A DNA stretch of 44,358 bases. It comes from a virus. Positions within the stretch are counted from its first letter, which is position 1. Each line of letters opens with the position of its first letter. The position numbers were made by a program, and so were the translations under genes. A model generated the notes under the pieces. The model saw only the letters and a list, made by a program, of their open reading frames with translations. It did no database searches and was not told the origin of the DNA. Location: positions 1 through 44,358 of the IMG/VR virus record IMGVR_UViG_3300044675_002639; one strand, 5' to 3'. This document shows positions 37,893 through 44,358 of the stretch, piece after piece.

Positions 37893-39455
37893 TTAACTGA
37901 GATTGTGATCGCTGGTATATTCGTGCCTAATGTTATCAATAGCACTTACGACATTTACCCACTTATCCCAAGTTGGGGTAGACTCATTGAGTGTGGGAAG
38001 TTGGAAAGCACCACAATGCGAGTTATTCGCAAGGTGCTTTTCCCACAAAGGTTTGAATTTGCCAATTCGCTCGATCACATAAACCTTGAGTTCCAGCGGA
38101 CATTCGGACTCCATAAAGTCCTCAAAGGTGTCAATCTTGGTAGAGTTATTGACACACCAGAACATAAGGCTTGCCCACATCTTCAACTTCCAGAAGTTTA
38201 GGGTAGGCATACCAACACGCACTTCCACAGTATTGTGTTCACTATGGCAATGGGTATTAATAGCAGAATACCTAGAAGCCTGAGAGTCAGCCCATACCGA
38301 ACAATAGCGGTTTGTGGCTCTACGAGGACTTATGGTTCTATGCAACCACGACTTAAACGCATCTCTGACCCTTCCAGCGATCCTGTAATAAGTAGCAGAA
38401 GGGCGGTTTCGCATATCAATATGAACGTGGCAACCACAGGATTTGTTGATCCTACCACCTGCGTCAGTTAGCAGTTTCAGGGTATTCTGGACTTTATCCC
38501 AATTCTCTTGATTGTTGATATTGAGGAAAGCCTTATACTCCTGATAACGAGCAACTGCCTCATCTTGGCAATCCGTAGTAATGCTACCATCCGTGGTAAA
38601 CGAATTCCACCTAGAAGTGGGGTAATCATCACTATCCCAAGTTGCCAAAGGTGCGTTATTCTCGGAAACGAATTCCAACTCGATCCCGATACAATCACCT
38701 TCTGGGAACTTACGGAAAGCCACAGTCTTGTGGAAGTTGTCAAGATGCCTAGACCAGTGCATTGGGGCAGTATGGTAGATCCTGTCCATTGCTGCTTCCC
38801 ACTTTTCTTGGATAGTCTCGCTTCTCACGAAACCACGAGCATAGTGGTTTCTGCCAGACTGCAGGTTCTCGCAACCATCCATAAAGTAGCGGAATGCGTT
38901 TCCGTGCAGTTTCATGAATTGCGAGACATTGACTTTCACCTCATTCCAGTCGGTTTCGAAAACCCAGGGATTGGTGATATAGGTGCTATGCTGGATATTC
39001 GTAGGAATACGATCTTTGCACAACAGGTGGATCCAGCCTTCCACATTATTGCGGAAATACCCAGATTGATGGGTTCCCTTGATATGGGAATTATAGACTT
39101 TCGTCACCCAATCAAAAAGGCTGGACTTGTGGTTTCGGTGGATCTTGCATTCCAGCAGTTGTCCGATAGCCTCACAACGCTGTTTAATGCCGTTTGCTGA
39201 GATCGAAGAACAATGGTTATGCGAGTAATTGGTGGAAGACGAGAGTCCCAGAACCACACAATCCGGATGCTTACGGACAATGGGGTTCAGGTTGTTCCAC
39301 CAATTCGCACGACTATCGAGAGTCATGTAATGGCCGAAATCAGCGCTATGCTTGTTTAGCATAGAAATGACTTTCTTCTGTTTCTTGGCAATCGGCTTCC
39401 GAATGGAAAGCAGAAAACCAAGTTTATCGGGGGTTTCCTTATTATCAGGCTTCAT
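37893..39455 (-). CDS. Amidoligase (glutamine-synthetase-like COOH-NH2 ligase) with large N-terminal extension
   Basis: The C-terminal half of this 520-residue protein carries the signatures of the amidoligase family, a glutamine-synthetase-fold group that uses ATP to join a carboxylate to an amine. They are GIELEF at 257-262 (metal/ATP glutamates), TTDGSI at 287-292, CGCHVHIDM at 340-348 (the HxH block), and TVEVRV at 409-414 (the E-x-R block). Residues 1-245 form an extra domain that I do not recognise, rich in Trp, His and Asn, with three Cys and His clusters (SSTNYSHNHCSS). It is the second gene of a two-gene operon after a class II glutamine amidotransferase, which could supply ammonia or transfer a glutaminyl group. 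Known amidoligases are predicted to make peptide-like tags or to modify proteins or cell wall; the substrate here is unknown. Confidence 0.82.
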   Translation of the reverse strand: MKPDNKETPDKLGFLLSIRKPIAKKQKKVISMLNKHSADFGHYMTLDSRANWWNNLNPIVRKHPDCVVLGLSSSTNYSHNHCSSISANGIKQRCEAIGQLLECKIHRNHKSSLFDWVTKVYNSHIKGTHQSGYFRNNVEGWIHLLCKDRIPTNIQHSTYITNPWVFETDWNEVKVNVSQFMKLHGNAFRYFMDGCENLQSGRNHYARGFVRSETIQEKWEAAMDRIYHTAPMHWSRHLDNFHKTVAFRKFPEGDCIGIELEFVSENNAPLATWDSDDYPTSRWNSFTTDGSITTDCQDEAVARYQEYKAFLNINNQENWDKVQNTLKLLTDAGGRINKSCGCHVHIDMRNRPSATYYRIAGRVRDAFKSWLHRTISPRRATNRYCSVWADSQASRYSAINTHCHSEHNTVEVRVGMPTLNFWKLKMWASLMFWCVNNSTKIDTFEDFMESECPLELKVYVIERIGKFKPLWEKHLANNSHCGAFQLPTLNESTPTWDKWVNVVSAIDNIRHEYTSDHNLS

Positions 39456-39467
39456 GTTTTTTTGGTA

Positions 39468-39486
39468 TTTGGTATTTTTTGGGTTT
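39468..39486 (-). promoter_or_regulatory. Leader motif AAACCCAAAAAATACCAAA before the amidoligase gene
   Basis: The 19 bases are identical to 40576-40594 in front of the amidotransferase gene. Here they end 12 bases before the ATG, in the 51-base gap between the two genes; there the distance is 7. There is no Shine-Dalgarno at either start. The motif could be a translation-enhancing A-rich leader or a binding site for a regulator that controls both genes together. Confidence 0.6.
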
Positions 39487-39506
39487 CGCCTTTTGGGGCA
39501 AATTGG

Positions 39507-40568
39507 TTAGTCGTTATGTTTCCAGGGTTTGTTGTTAGCCCTGTATCTACGCAGTTGTTCCTTTCGGAGTTCTTTGATATCCTCGGACTCCGGCTTTTGG
39601 GCAGGAGTAGTGGAAGGAGAGGAAGTGGGAGTATTAGTAGTTGCGGTATATCCGTCTACTTGGTCTTCCCAATAAGAACCGTATCCATAAGAACCGCTAG
39701 TAGTGCCATAACCAGCAACACCAGCAGAACCGAGAGATCGGCTAATTGCACCATATCCAATTCTACGGGAATATGACTCGAACTTGGAAAACTCATTACT
39801 CTCGATCTCACCATTTGCGAGGAACGTATGTTTCACATAAGGTGCGAGAAGCATAGGAGTAGTGATAGTGGCAGTTTTGAGTCCATTGAAGGTAAGCATC
39901 AAATTAGCCAATTCGGTGCAATGGGTAGAGTCTGTGCAAATGATATATTGCCCAAGTTGCTTGATATACACAAGATACAAAGGAGCACGATCATCACGTA
40001 AACAGAACATATCACCATTTGGGTTAATACCCACAACTGCGGCATATCCAGAAAGTCCCTCTTTAAAGGAATGTTCACCTTCTGCATAAAGGAAGCAATT
40101 TAGGATATGCTCAGAGTCGCAAGTTGTGTGGGTCGGGTATTTCTCACCTTCCCAATCAACTACGCCATTATGGGCAATCGTATATTCACCCTTTTCGCTG
40201 GTTCCATTGAAAGGGTGAGTATTGGTGATCGACTTTCCACAGGTTGCAGTCCTTCCGTGGGCAATATAAGACCTGAGGACTTTGCCATTTTCTGGCTTTG
40301 CACCTTTCTGGTCATAGTCGATCCCGTAGGTTAACTGAGTCCTGATACTTGCGGGAAGTGTGTCCCGAGAGTCTTTCAGCACTCCGATACCTTTGCAGGT
40401 TTCCGGGTTCTGGTATCTTTCCATGAACACACCTTTAGTGGTTTGCATGGCATAACCGAAACCATCCTTTTGTGAAGAACCCAGGAGTTCCGCAGATTTG
40501 CGGACTACCTGACTTGCCTGCTTTAAGGATTTGCAGGCAATTACGTTCATTGCTATTAGTTTACACAT
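39507..40568 (-). CDS. Class II glutamine amidotransferase (Ntn-hydrolase) with Tyr/Gly/Ser-rich tail
   Basis: The 353-residue protein begins MCK, so removal of Met exposes Cys2, the N-terminal nucleophile of class II glutaminases, which release ammonia from glutamine. Family motifs follow: QKDGFGY at 33-39, HGRTATCG at 104-111 with THPF at 117-120, AHNG at 132-135, CDSE at 150-153 and LRDDRAPL at 190-197. Only the glutaminase domain, about 230 residues, is present. No synthase domain is attached; the neighbouring amidoligase probably plays that part. Residues 265-312 are low in complexity (GYGTTSGSYGYGSYW) and the last 25 are charged and helical, perhaps a docking segment. It is the first gene of the operon, with a good promoter 90 bases upstream. 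Confidence 0.85.
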   Translation of the reverse strand: MCKLIAMNVIACKSLKQASQVVRKSAELLGSSQKDGFGYAMQTTKGVFMERYQNPETCKGIGVLKDSRDTLPASIRTQLTYGIDYDQKGAKPENGKVLRSYIAHGRTATCGKSITNTHPFNGTSEKGEYTIAHNGVVDWEGEKYPTHTTCDSEHILNCFLYAEGEHSFKEGLSGYAAVVGINPNGDMFCLRDDRAPLYLVYIKQLGQYIICTDSTHCTELANLMLTFNGLKTATITTPMLLAPYVKHTFLANGEIESNEFSKFESYSRRIGYGAISRSLGSAGVAGYGTTSGSYGYGSYWEDQVDGYTATTNTPTSSPSTTPAQKPESEDIKELRKEQLRRYRANNKPWKHND

Positions 40569-40575
40569 CGTGTTT

Positions 40576-40594
40576 TTTGGTATTTTTTGGGTTT
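40576..40594 (-). promoter_or_regulatory. Leader motif AAACCCAAAAAATACCAAA before the amidotransferase gene
   Basis: Identical over 19 bases to 39468-39486 in front of the amidoligase gene. It lies within the predicted 5' untranslated region, 7 bases before the ATG. A looser relative, GCCCAAAAAACACAC, stands upstream of the gene at 42454-42657. Confidence 0.6.
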
Positions 40595-40657
40595 TAGTGA
40601 GATCGGATATTTTGTAAATCTGCTAAATCTACAACTTCCCCTAGTTTCACTTTTCTT

Positions 40658-40685
40658 ATAATACATATATCTGATCACCTGTCAA
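40658..40685 (-). promoter_or_regulatory. Sigma70-type promoter for the amidotransferase-amidoligase operon
   Basis: On the minus strand TTGACA (plus 40680-40685) is followed by 16 bases and TATTAT (plus 40658-40663), nearly consensus for the housekeeping sigma factor. Transcription would begin near 40650, giving a leader of about 80 bases before the amidotransferase ATG at 40568. This suggests that the module can be transcribed by host RNA polymerase independently of other phage operons. Confidence 0.72.
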
Positions 40686-40701
40686 GCACATAATTTACTG
40701 G

Positions 40702-40900
40702 AAAACCGGAATCAGATTTTTGTTGGTTTGATAGTTTGTTGTAGTTTGCAAAATGATCTGCAATCAGTTTAAAACCGGAAGTGATTATCTTGCTTTTATC
40801 TGGATTTAACGCCGGCTTTCTTTTTGTGGAAAAACTGGAAGCGATCTAAAACTTGTTTCAGTCAAAAACGTGATCAGAACGTCAGCTGGAATGAGATTTT
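40702..40900. repeat. Degenerate repeats AAAACCGGAA..GAT upstream of the module promoter
   Basis: AAAACCGGAATCAGAT (40702-40717), AAAACCGGAAGTGATTAT (40771-40788), AAAACTGGAAGCGATCT (40831-40847) and CTGGAATGAGATTTT (40886-40900) share a core CYGGAAnnnGAT, spaced about 69, 60 and 53 bases. They begin about 16 bases upstream of the -35 element, so an activator or repressor array is likely. No gene is seen in 40569-41158; bases 40901-41158 are T-rich, with two ATATACCATTA copies near 41093 and 41137. Confidence 0.5.
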
Positions 40901-41158
40901 GGTGGGAACAGCCCAGGTCGAATTAGTCATAGTTTCTTAAATTTGGCCAGAAAACTTGACCCGTCAAACTTGCAGATTTTTCGTTCCGCATCTTTCGTTG
41001 ATTTTTGATCGCAGTTTTTTGCCAGCGCCAGACCTTGTTTTTCCGGCTTATTTTCAGTTTTCCGCGGCTTTCGGCCAGGATGATTTTGCCTCATATACCA
41101 TTAAATGGTTTCGAAATGAGATTTGATTTAACTGCAATATACCATTACTCGAATTTAA

Positions 41159-41401
41159 TTACGACTTTTTGTCGAAACTCGCTTCGAACTTTTCCATCTG
41201 AAGGTCTAGTATCAGTTTTGAGTAAGCCAAGATAAGGCCCTCTCTTGCTGCATAATCCTTAGTTCTCTCATATTGGTCTACGAGAGAAAGGACAGGCATC
41301 ATCTTCTCGATGGTGTCTGCCTTTACTCCGAGCATGACGGCACAGCCAGATATGGAAGAGTTCTTTCTCTGGCCTTTGTTAATCTTATCGTTTGGTGACA
41401 T
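41159..41401 (-). CDS. Unknown 80-residue helical protein
   Basis: The protein (MSPNDKINKGQRKNSSISGC, then a helix EKMMPVLSLVDQYERTKDYAAREGLILAYSKLILDLQMEKFEASFDKKS) is mostly alpha-helical, with two cysteines or hydrophobic pairs in its first third. It overlaps the upstream gene by 17 bases and is the last gene of the minus-strand group that starts at 44183. No motif recognised. It might be a small regulator or host-interacting protein. Confidence 0.6.
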   Translation of the reverse strand: MSPNDKINKGQRKNSSISGCAVMLGVKADTIEKMMPVLSLVDQYERTKDYAAREGLILAYSKLILDLQMEKFEASFDKKS

Positions 41402-41765
41402 GGAAGAAAGGAAGAGCGTCGATTAATACCTCACAGTTAGCGGAAGTATTGGTAGTGGTAAATGAGGAAACATACGTTCCGTCGGCGTTCTCATCTCCTG
41501 GGAATTTTGCACCAAGATGCTTTCTCGCCCACTTCCTAGCATTGAACATTATTTCGTCATGGTCTAGGGTTCTGAGTTCTCCATTACACTCTTCCGTGTC
41601 AAACTTGGTAACAGAGATGCAAGCCCAAGGTTCTCGGTGCATGGAGCCATCGGAATACCAAGCCTTATAGAACGAGATGTAAGGCTCGTTCATATTGTAT
41701 AGGCTATCAATCCTCTTAGAATAGTTTTCCAAGAATGTCTGTTTCATAAGCGTCAGAGTATCCAT
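41385..41765 (-). CDS. Unknown 126-residue protein
   Basis: The ATG at 41765 lies two bases after the upstream stop; a second ATG at codon 7 (MKQTFLENY) is an alternative. The sequence is mixed alpha/beta (EPYISFYKAWYSDGSMHREPW, then IMFNARKWARKHLGAKF) and has a serine/threonine-rich patch near the end (SSFTTTNTSANCEVLIDALPFF). No family recognised. It belongs to the minus-strand accessory operon. Confidence 0.6.
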   Translation of the reverse strand: MDTLTLMKQTFLENYSKRIDSLYNMNEPYISFYKAWYSDGSMHREPWACISVTKFDTEECNGELRTLDHDEIMFNARKWARKHLGAKFPGDENADGTYVSSFTTTNTSANCEVLIDALPFFHVTKR

Positions 41766-41767
41766 TG

Positions 41768-42280
41768 TTATTTCTTGTGGGTTTGGTAGGTTACTTGTTG
41801 TCCGTTGAGGTATATTGCGTCGAACGAGTCGAACAGGTCAAGTTCGTTCTGGCAACTAATCTCAAAAACGAGAAGCGGGAATTGAGAGGAGATTTCCTTC
41901 AGCCAAGGAAGAGGGTGTCCTTCCAAGGTTCTGAATTCGTATCTAAGGACTTCATTGGGAGTCCCCCTGTCAACGTAATCCAAGGTTACATCGACAGCAT
42001 CATACAGGGTTCCCCAGCGGTTCTTGCAGAACTCGAAAGAAGAGGAATACCCTGTCTTTGCAATTCTCTTGGCTCTGGCATCATCAGAGTCGTCCTCAAT
42101 CGTGTCGATTAGGATATCTGGGATTTGGACATGGAAGTAGAAAGACAGGGGAGAGCCATCATCTGGGTCTTCCACGTCAGACTCAAACAGGTCGAGTTCG
42201 TGTAGTGCGTCGGACTCATTATCTTGTGGTGCAACCTTGAGGGTGCAATAAGTCCAGTCGTTGATATTTTCTTGGGTCAT
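41768..42280 (-). CDS. Api92/YubB (DUF1281)-like protein with ferredoxin-like domain
   Basis: The 170-residue protein fits the pattern of Api92-like phage and plasmid proteins: N-terminal NDWTYCTLKVAP strand, middle SSSFEFCKNRWGTLYDAVDVTLDYVD (family form NWGTKWDA), then YEFRTLEGHPLPWLKEISSQFPLLVFEISC (family form F.T.W.pP...L...FP.L.F). The fold is predicted to be a ferredoxin-like pair; function in the family is unknown, though these genes often lie among accessory anti-host genes. The ATG at 42280 is preferred because upstream in-frame ATG 42325 would overlap the small gene before it. It follows that gene by 11 bases after an A-rich leader. Confidence 0.65.
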   Translation of the reverse strand: MTQENINDWTYCTLKVAPQDNESDALHELDLFESDVEDPDDGSPLSFYFHVQIPDILIDTIEDDSDDARAKRIAKTGYSSSFEFCKNRWGTLYDAVDVTLDYVDRGTPNEVLRYEFRTLEGHPLPWLKEISSQFPLLVFEISCQNELDLFDSFDAIYLNGQQVTYQTHKK

Positions 42281-42291
42281 ATGTTTTTTTG

Positions 42292-42450
42292 TTAGTAGTT
42301 TCGGCTTTCGCAGATTGCCTGCCAAGCAGACTCAATCTGCTCATCAACAGGCTTCTTGTCAAGGCCTTCTTCGACCAATTCGCACCACTTAACTCTGTCG
42401 ATTTTCCAGAGAGTATTAAGCAGGATTGATAGTTGTGCGTTCTCGTTCAT
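42292..42450 (-). CDS. Unknown 52-residue acidic helical protein
   Basis: This gene runs from ATG 42450 to TAA 42292-42294. The peptide begins MNENAQLSILLNTLWKIDR and ends with SAWQAICESRNY. It is helical, slightly acidic, with two cysteines. The upstream gene ends at 42454 and the next starts at 42280, so it fills the gap neatly. Codon pattern and spacing support it; function is unknown. Confidence 0.6.
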   Translation of the reverse strand: MNENAQLSILLNTLWKIDRVKWCELVEEGLDKKPVDEQIESAWQAICESRNY

Positions 42451-42453
42451 ATG

Positions 42454-42657
42454 TTAGGATAGTTTTGCGATGTTGAACTTTGCGAGATTGGTAAGCATCA
42501 CGAAGGCGTGATACTCTGCGATATCTTGTGGCTTCTCATCATCGAAGTATGCGTATAGAATTGCGTTCTTAACGTCCTTGTCGGACGACAGTAAGTCCAA
42601 TTCGATAACATCATTGGTGTTCTTGTTTTTGTTTTTTCGCTTTTTGTTTTTTGCCAT
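42454..42657 (-). CDS. Unknown 67-residue protein with basic start
   Basis: The first 14 residues are a lysine/asparagine run (MAKNKKRKNKNKNT). The remaining part is helical and acidic (IELDLLSSDKDVKNAILYAYFDDEKPQDIAEYHAFVMLTNLAKF). It could bind nucleic acid with its N-terminus. The leader contains GCCCAAAAAACACAC, similar to the motif before the amidotransferase and amidoligase genes. Two hairpins lie in the 132-base gap upstream. Function unknown. Confidence 0.6.
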   Translation of the reverse strand: MAKNKKRKNKNKNTNDVIELDLLSSDKDVKNAILYAYFDDEKPQDIAEYHAFVMLTNLAKFNIAKLS

Positions 42658-42723
42658 ATTTGTTTTGTGTGTTTTTTGGGCTTAATGTCAAGCAGGTATG
42701 GGCGGAATATTTCCGTTACCTCC

Positions 42724-42779
42724 CGTCCAACGCTGGACGAGAACCCATTCTGTTTGAAGCGCAAACGCTATTGTTTGCG
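42724..42779. other. Two small hairpins in the gap upstream of the 67-residue gene
   Basis: CGTCCA/TGGACG around ACGC (42724-42739) and CGCAAAC/GTTTGCG around GCTATT (42760-42779) are perfect 6- and 7-base stems. They lie between the stop at 42790 and the start at 42657 on the minus strand. No T tract follows either, so they are more likely binding sites or RNA processing elements than terminators. Confidence 0.45.
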
Positions 42780-42789
42780 TCAATCAAAA

Positions 42790-43227
42790 TTACTTCATCA
42801 TATCTACGGCCATAGACAAGATGCTCTTCTTATCTTCAAGAGTATACTCTGTGAGACTCTCGAACTGAGGAAGTCCTGCAATCTTGTGGACTGCCGCATC
42901 AATCTTATCCTTTATGGCCTGATTATATCTGGCCCTGGAAATAGAGAGGAACAGTTTCCTGTGCTTTTCATATTCCATGACGATCTTGGAACGAGACTGC
43001 TTCTGGGACTCTCCTTCTCCCTTCACATACTCATATGCCTTCTTGTCGATGTTAGGCTCTTTGCAGAAGTTGATATAGACAGACAGAACCTTCTGACTAG
43101 GAGAATTCTCAGTTCCGATGCCTTCTGGCACGATGGTGTAAAGTCGGGCTGCTTCTCGGTTGTTTAGACCTTGAAGTTTTCCGTAAAGGAACGTGGTGTT
43201 GTTCTTGATTTCTTCGGTGATTTTCAT
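42790..43227 (-). CDS. Unknown 145-residue charged helical protein
   Basis: ATG 43227 begins just after the upstream stop (43229-43231); longer in-frame starts are rejected. The protein (MKITEEIKNNTTFLYGKLQG, then GESQKQSRSKIVMEYEKHRKLFLSISRARYNQAIKDKIDAAVHK) is helical and basic in its middle, with an acidic C-terminal helix. No motif recognised. It lies in a three-gene set starting with the helix-turn-helix gene at 44183. Confidence 0.6.
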   Translation of the reverse strand: MKITEEIKNNTTFLYGKLQGLNNREAARLYTIVPEGIGTENSPSQKVLSVYINFCKEPNIDKKAYEYVKGEGESQKQSRSKIVMEYEKHRKLFLSISRARYNQAIKDKIDAAVHKIAGLPQFESLTEYTLEDKKSILSMAVDMMK

Positions 43228-43228
43228 G

Positions 43229-43672
43229 TTAGTTGAGTCCTTTGAAGCGGTCGGTGTTGGGGAAGTTGTTATTGATTTCACCATTGTCTTTCATCTTGAT
43301 GGTGAACTTGCCAGACTTGAGTGCATCGATGATTTGATTGGCTACATCGTTGTTCTCAATGTCAACTGCGAAGTCTTCTTCGATGTTCACAACATTGTTG
43401 TCTTGGAGCAGAGAGCAACCCTGCGAATACAGTTTCTTGAACTGCTTCAAGTCCTTAGAAAGACTGTAAACAGTAAGGGTTCCGTAGATGGAAAGAGGGC
43501 ACTTAATCTTGTTCTCGTGAACCATTCGAACAATCTGCCAAGCCATCAGTCGGGTAATCTTGTTCTCTTCCAGCAACTTGTAGATGCTGAGAAGGTCGCC
43601 TGCCTCGATTACGTTAATTCCATCGATAGTGATAGTCTTAAGAACCTGGCTTTTCTTGTATGGTAGTTTCAT
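43229..43672 (-). CDS. Unknown 147-residue protein in the regulator operon
   Basis: The ATG at 43672 overlaps the upstream gene by 35 bases; an earlier ATG at 43741 would overlap more. The N-terminal half has strands and helices (VLKTITIDGINVIEAGDLL, then KLLEENKITRLMAWQIVRMVHE), which could include a helix-turn-helix. The C-terminal half is acidic (NIEEDFAVDIENNDVANQI). No family was recognised. It is co-transcribed with the helix-turn-helix protein upstream. Confidence 0.6.
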   Translation of the reverse strand: MKLPYKKSQVLKTITIDGINVIEAGDLLSIYKLLEENKITRLMAWQIVRMVHENKIKCPLSIYGTLTVYSLSKDLKQFKKLYSQGCSLLQDNNVVNIEEDFAVDIENNDVANQIIDALKSGKFTIKMKDNGEINNNFPNTDRFKGLN

Positions 43673-44183
43673 CGTTATTCTGGGTGGGAAGATTGGTAGA
43701 TTGAACCTGCTGTTCGCCGTTGTCAACGGCTTTTTTCGCATCGGCTTCGATAATATCGATTGGCTCGGAGTCTGGGGTGAAGGCTTTGTTAAGGTCGTCT
43801 TGGCTGATTTTGAGTCTCGCTTCGACTTTCACAACGGGAGCGTCGGACATATCCCTAACCTTGTCAACAGCGATTGCGACAGCCATCATTACCTGTCCGA
43901 GAGGAAGGTTGTCGATTTCGTCGTTAAGTCTCTTTGCACCCTTTAATGCGAAGTTACCAAGCAGTTCGGTCATTTCCTTCTTCCAAGAACCGAGTTCCAA
44001 CTTGCCTTCTTGTTCCATGCTCTTCCTGATATCTACGACAGTCTGCTTTCTTACGATGGTAAGTTTAGCAGTCTCTTCTACCGTTCTGCCGTTCTTTAGC
44101 ATATTTTCAATCACTTCCTTCTTGCCTTTTGGAAGAGAAGAGCCAGGTTTCTTGGACAAGTCATCGTTTGGTTTGTAATCCAT
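43638..44183 (-). CDS. Helix-turn-helix protein, candidate regulator or small terminase
   Basis: The 181-residue protein has an N-terminal basic segment (KKPGSSLPKGKKEVIENML), then a likely helix-turn-helix (NGRTVEETAKLTIVRKQTVVDIRKSMEQ). A helical core follows (LLGNFALKGAKRLNDEIDNLPLGQVMMAVAIAVDKVRDMSDAP) and an acidic, glutamine-rich tail. The core recalls the region after the helix-turn-helix in several phage DNA-binding proteins, including some small terminases. Its ATG is three bases from the divergent RusA ATG, so it may control both directions. As no other small terminase is obvious, that role deserves testing. Confidence 0.65.
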   Translation of the reverse strand: MDYKPNDDLSKKPGSSLPKGKKEVIENMLKNGRTVEETAKLTIVRKQTVVDIRKSMEQEGKLELGSWKKEMTELLGNFALKGAKRLNDEIDNLPLGQVMMAVAIAVDKVRDMSDAPVVKVEARLKISQDDLNKAFTPDSEPIDIIEADAKKAVDNGEQQVQSTNLPTQNNDETTIQEKPGS

Positions 44184-44186
44184 AAT

Positions 44187-44358
44187 ATGAACAATATACA
44201 CGACTGGTCAGCGTTTGTCAATATAGAACCAATATCAGCAACACACCAATCTTCGCTAAGGGTTCTAAAGACAATAAGCGGCAGGTTTTTCTTAGGCAAG
44301 ACTTCTAGCTCAAAGATTAAGCGATGGATTTCAGAATTTGAGAGGGAGATAGTGTCCA
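44187..44358 (+). CDS. rusA: RusA-like resolvase, N-terminal part (runs off the end)
   Basis: The ATG at 44187 opens a frame that runs to the last base and continues into 3-374 through the terminal overlap. The first residues are MNNIHDWSAFVNIEPISATH; the FVNIEPISATHQSS strand and the following basic region (LRVLKTISGRFFLGKTSSSKIKRW) match the start of RusA proteins. No Shine-Dalgarno precedes it, and its start codon lies three bases from the divergent start of the helix-turn-helix gene, so its promoter must lie inside that gene. Confidence 0.82.
   Translation, partial: MNNIHDWSAFVNIEPISATHQSSLRVLKTISGRFFLGKTSSSKIKRWISEFEREIVS
44287..44358. repeat. Terminal overlap of a circular sequence, right copy
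   Basis: Repeats bases 1-72 with two substitutions. The non-redundant circular length would be 44286 bases. Confidence 0.85.

Noticed and set aside
41005-41235. A 76-residue plus-strand frame in the T-rich region
   Set aside because: Phenylalanine-rich low-quality frame, partly opposite the real gene at 41159, without a ribosome site.

Overview
The window is a complete or nearly complete genome of a tailed phage with a podovirus-like gene set, about 44.3 kb, written as a circle opened inside one gene. Bases 1-72 repeat at 44287-44358 with two substitutions. Joining the ends restores a RusA-like Holliday-junction resolvase whose N-terminus lies at 44187-44358 and C-terminus at 3-374. The host is not identified. 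A lipoprotein with C-terminal membrane segments in the lysis cassette (spanin-like) argues for a Gram-negative host. Many genes have no clear Shine-Dalgarno and begin after A-rich leaders or by ATGA/TGATG stop-start overlap; a few small genes near 36 kb do have one.

Layout. (1) 3-6180, plus strand: a tightly overlapping replication/recombination operon. It holds RusA, a RecE/PD-(D/E)XK exonuclease, a helix-turn-helix protein that looks like a replication initiator with iteron-like repeats inside its own gene, a DnaC-like helicase loader, an adenine methyltransferase, an ERF annealing protein, tRNA-Arg(UCU), a metallophosphoesterase and small helix-turn-helix proteins. No polymerase, primase, RNA polymerase or integrase is visible, so host replication is probably recruited, as in lambda O/P. 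(2) 6306-34878, minus strand: the late operon. In transcription order: unknown small proteins, two coiled-coil paralogues, large terminase, portal, scaffold, major capsid protein, head-tail and tail proteins, glycine-rich fibre, a three-protein ejection set ending in a 2688-residue protein, holin, endolysin and spanin-like protein. (3) 34.9-35.74 kb: a divergent control region without a gene. It has dyad repeats matching those in the initiator gene, a long hairpin with a T tract, CATAAA...CTCCAAACG repeats and a stretch with strong nested RNA complementarity. (4) 35.74-37.3 kb, plus strand: five small unknown genes, each followed by a hairpin. (5) 37.4-41.15 kb: an accessory module of a class II glutamine amidotransferase and a glutamine-synthetase-fold amidoligase. 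It has its own sigma70-type promoter, a terminator, a shared leader motif and repeat arrays on both flanks. (6) 41.16-44.18 kb, minus strand: small unknown genes, an Api92/YubB-like protein and a helix-turn-helix protein, divergent from RusA with a 3-base gap between start codons.

The strongest leads are the amidotransferase/amidoligase module, the two-site origin-like dyad system (1547-1605 and 34927-35023), and the structured RNA candidate at 35.30-35.56 kb. All functions come from reading motifs by eye; no database search was run.
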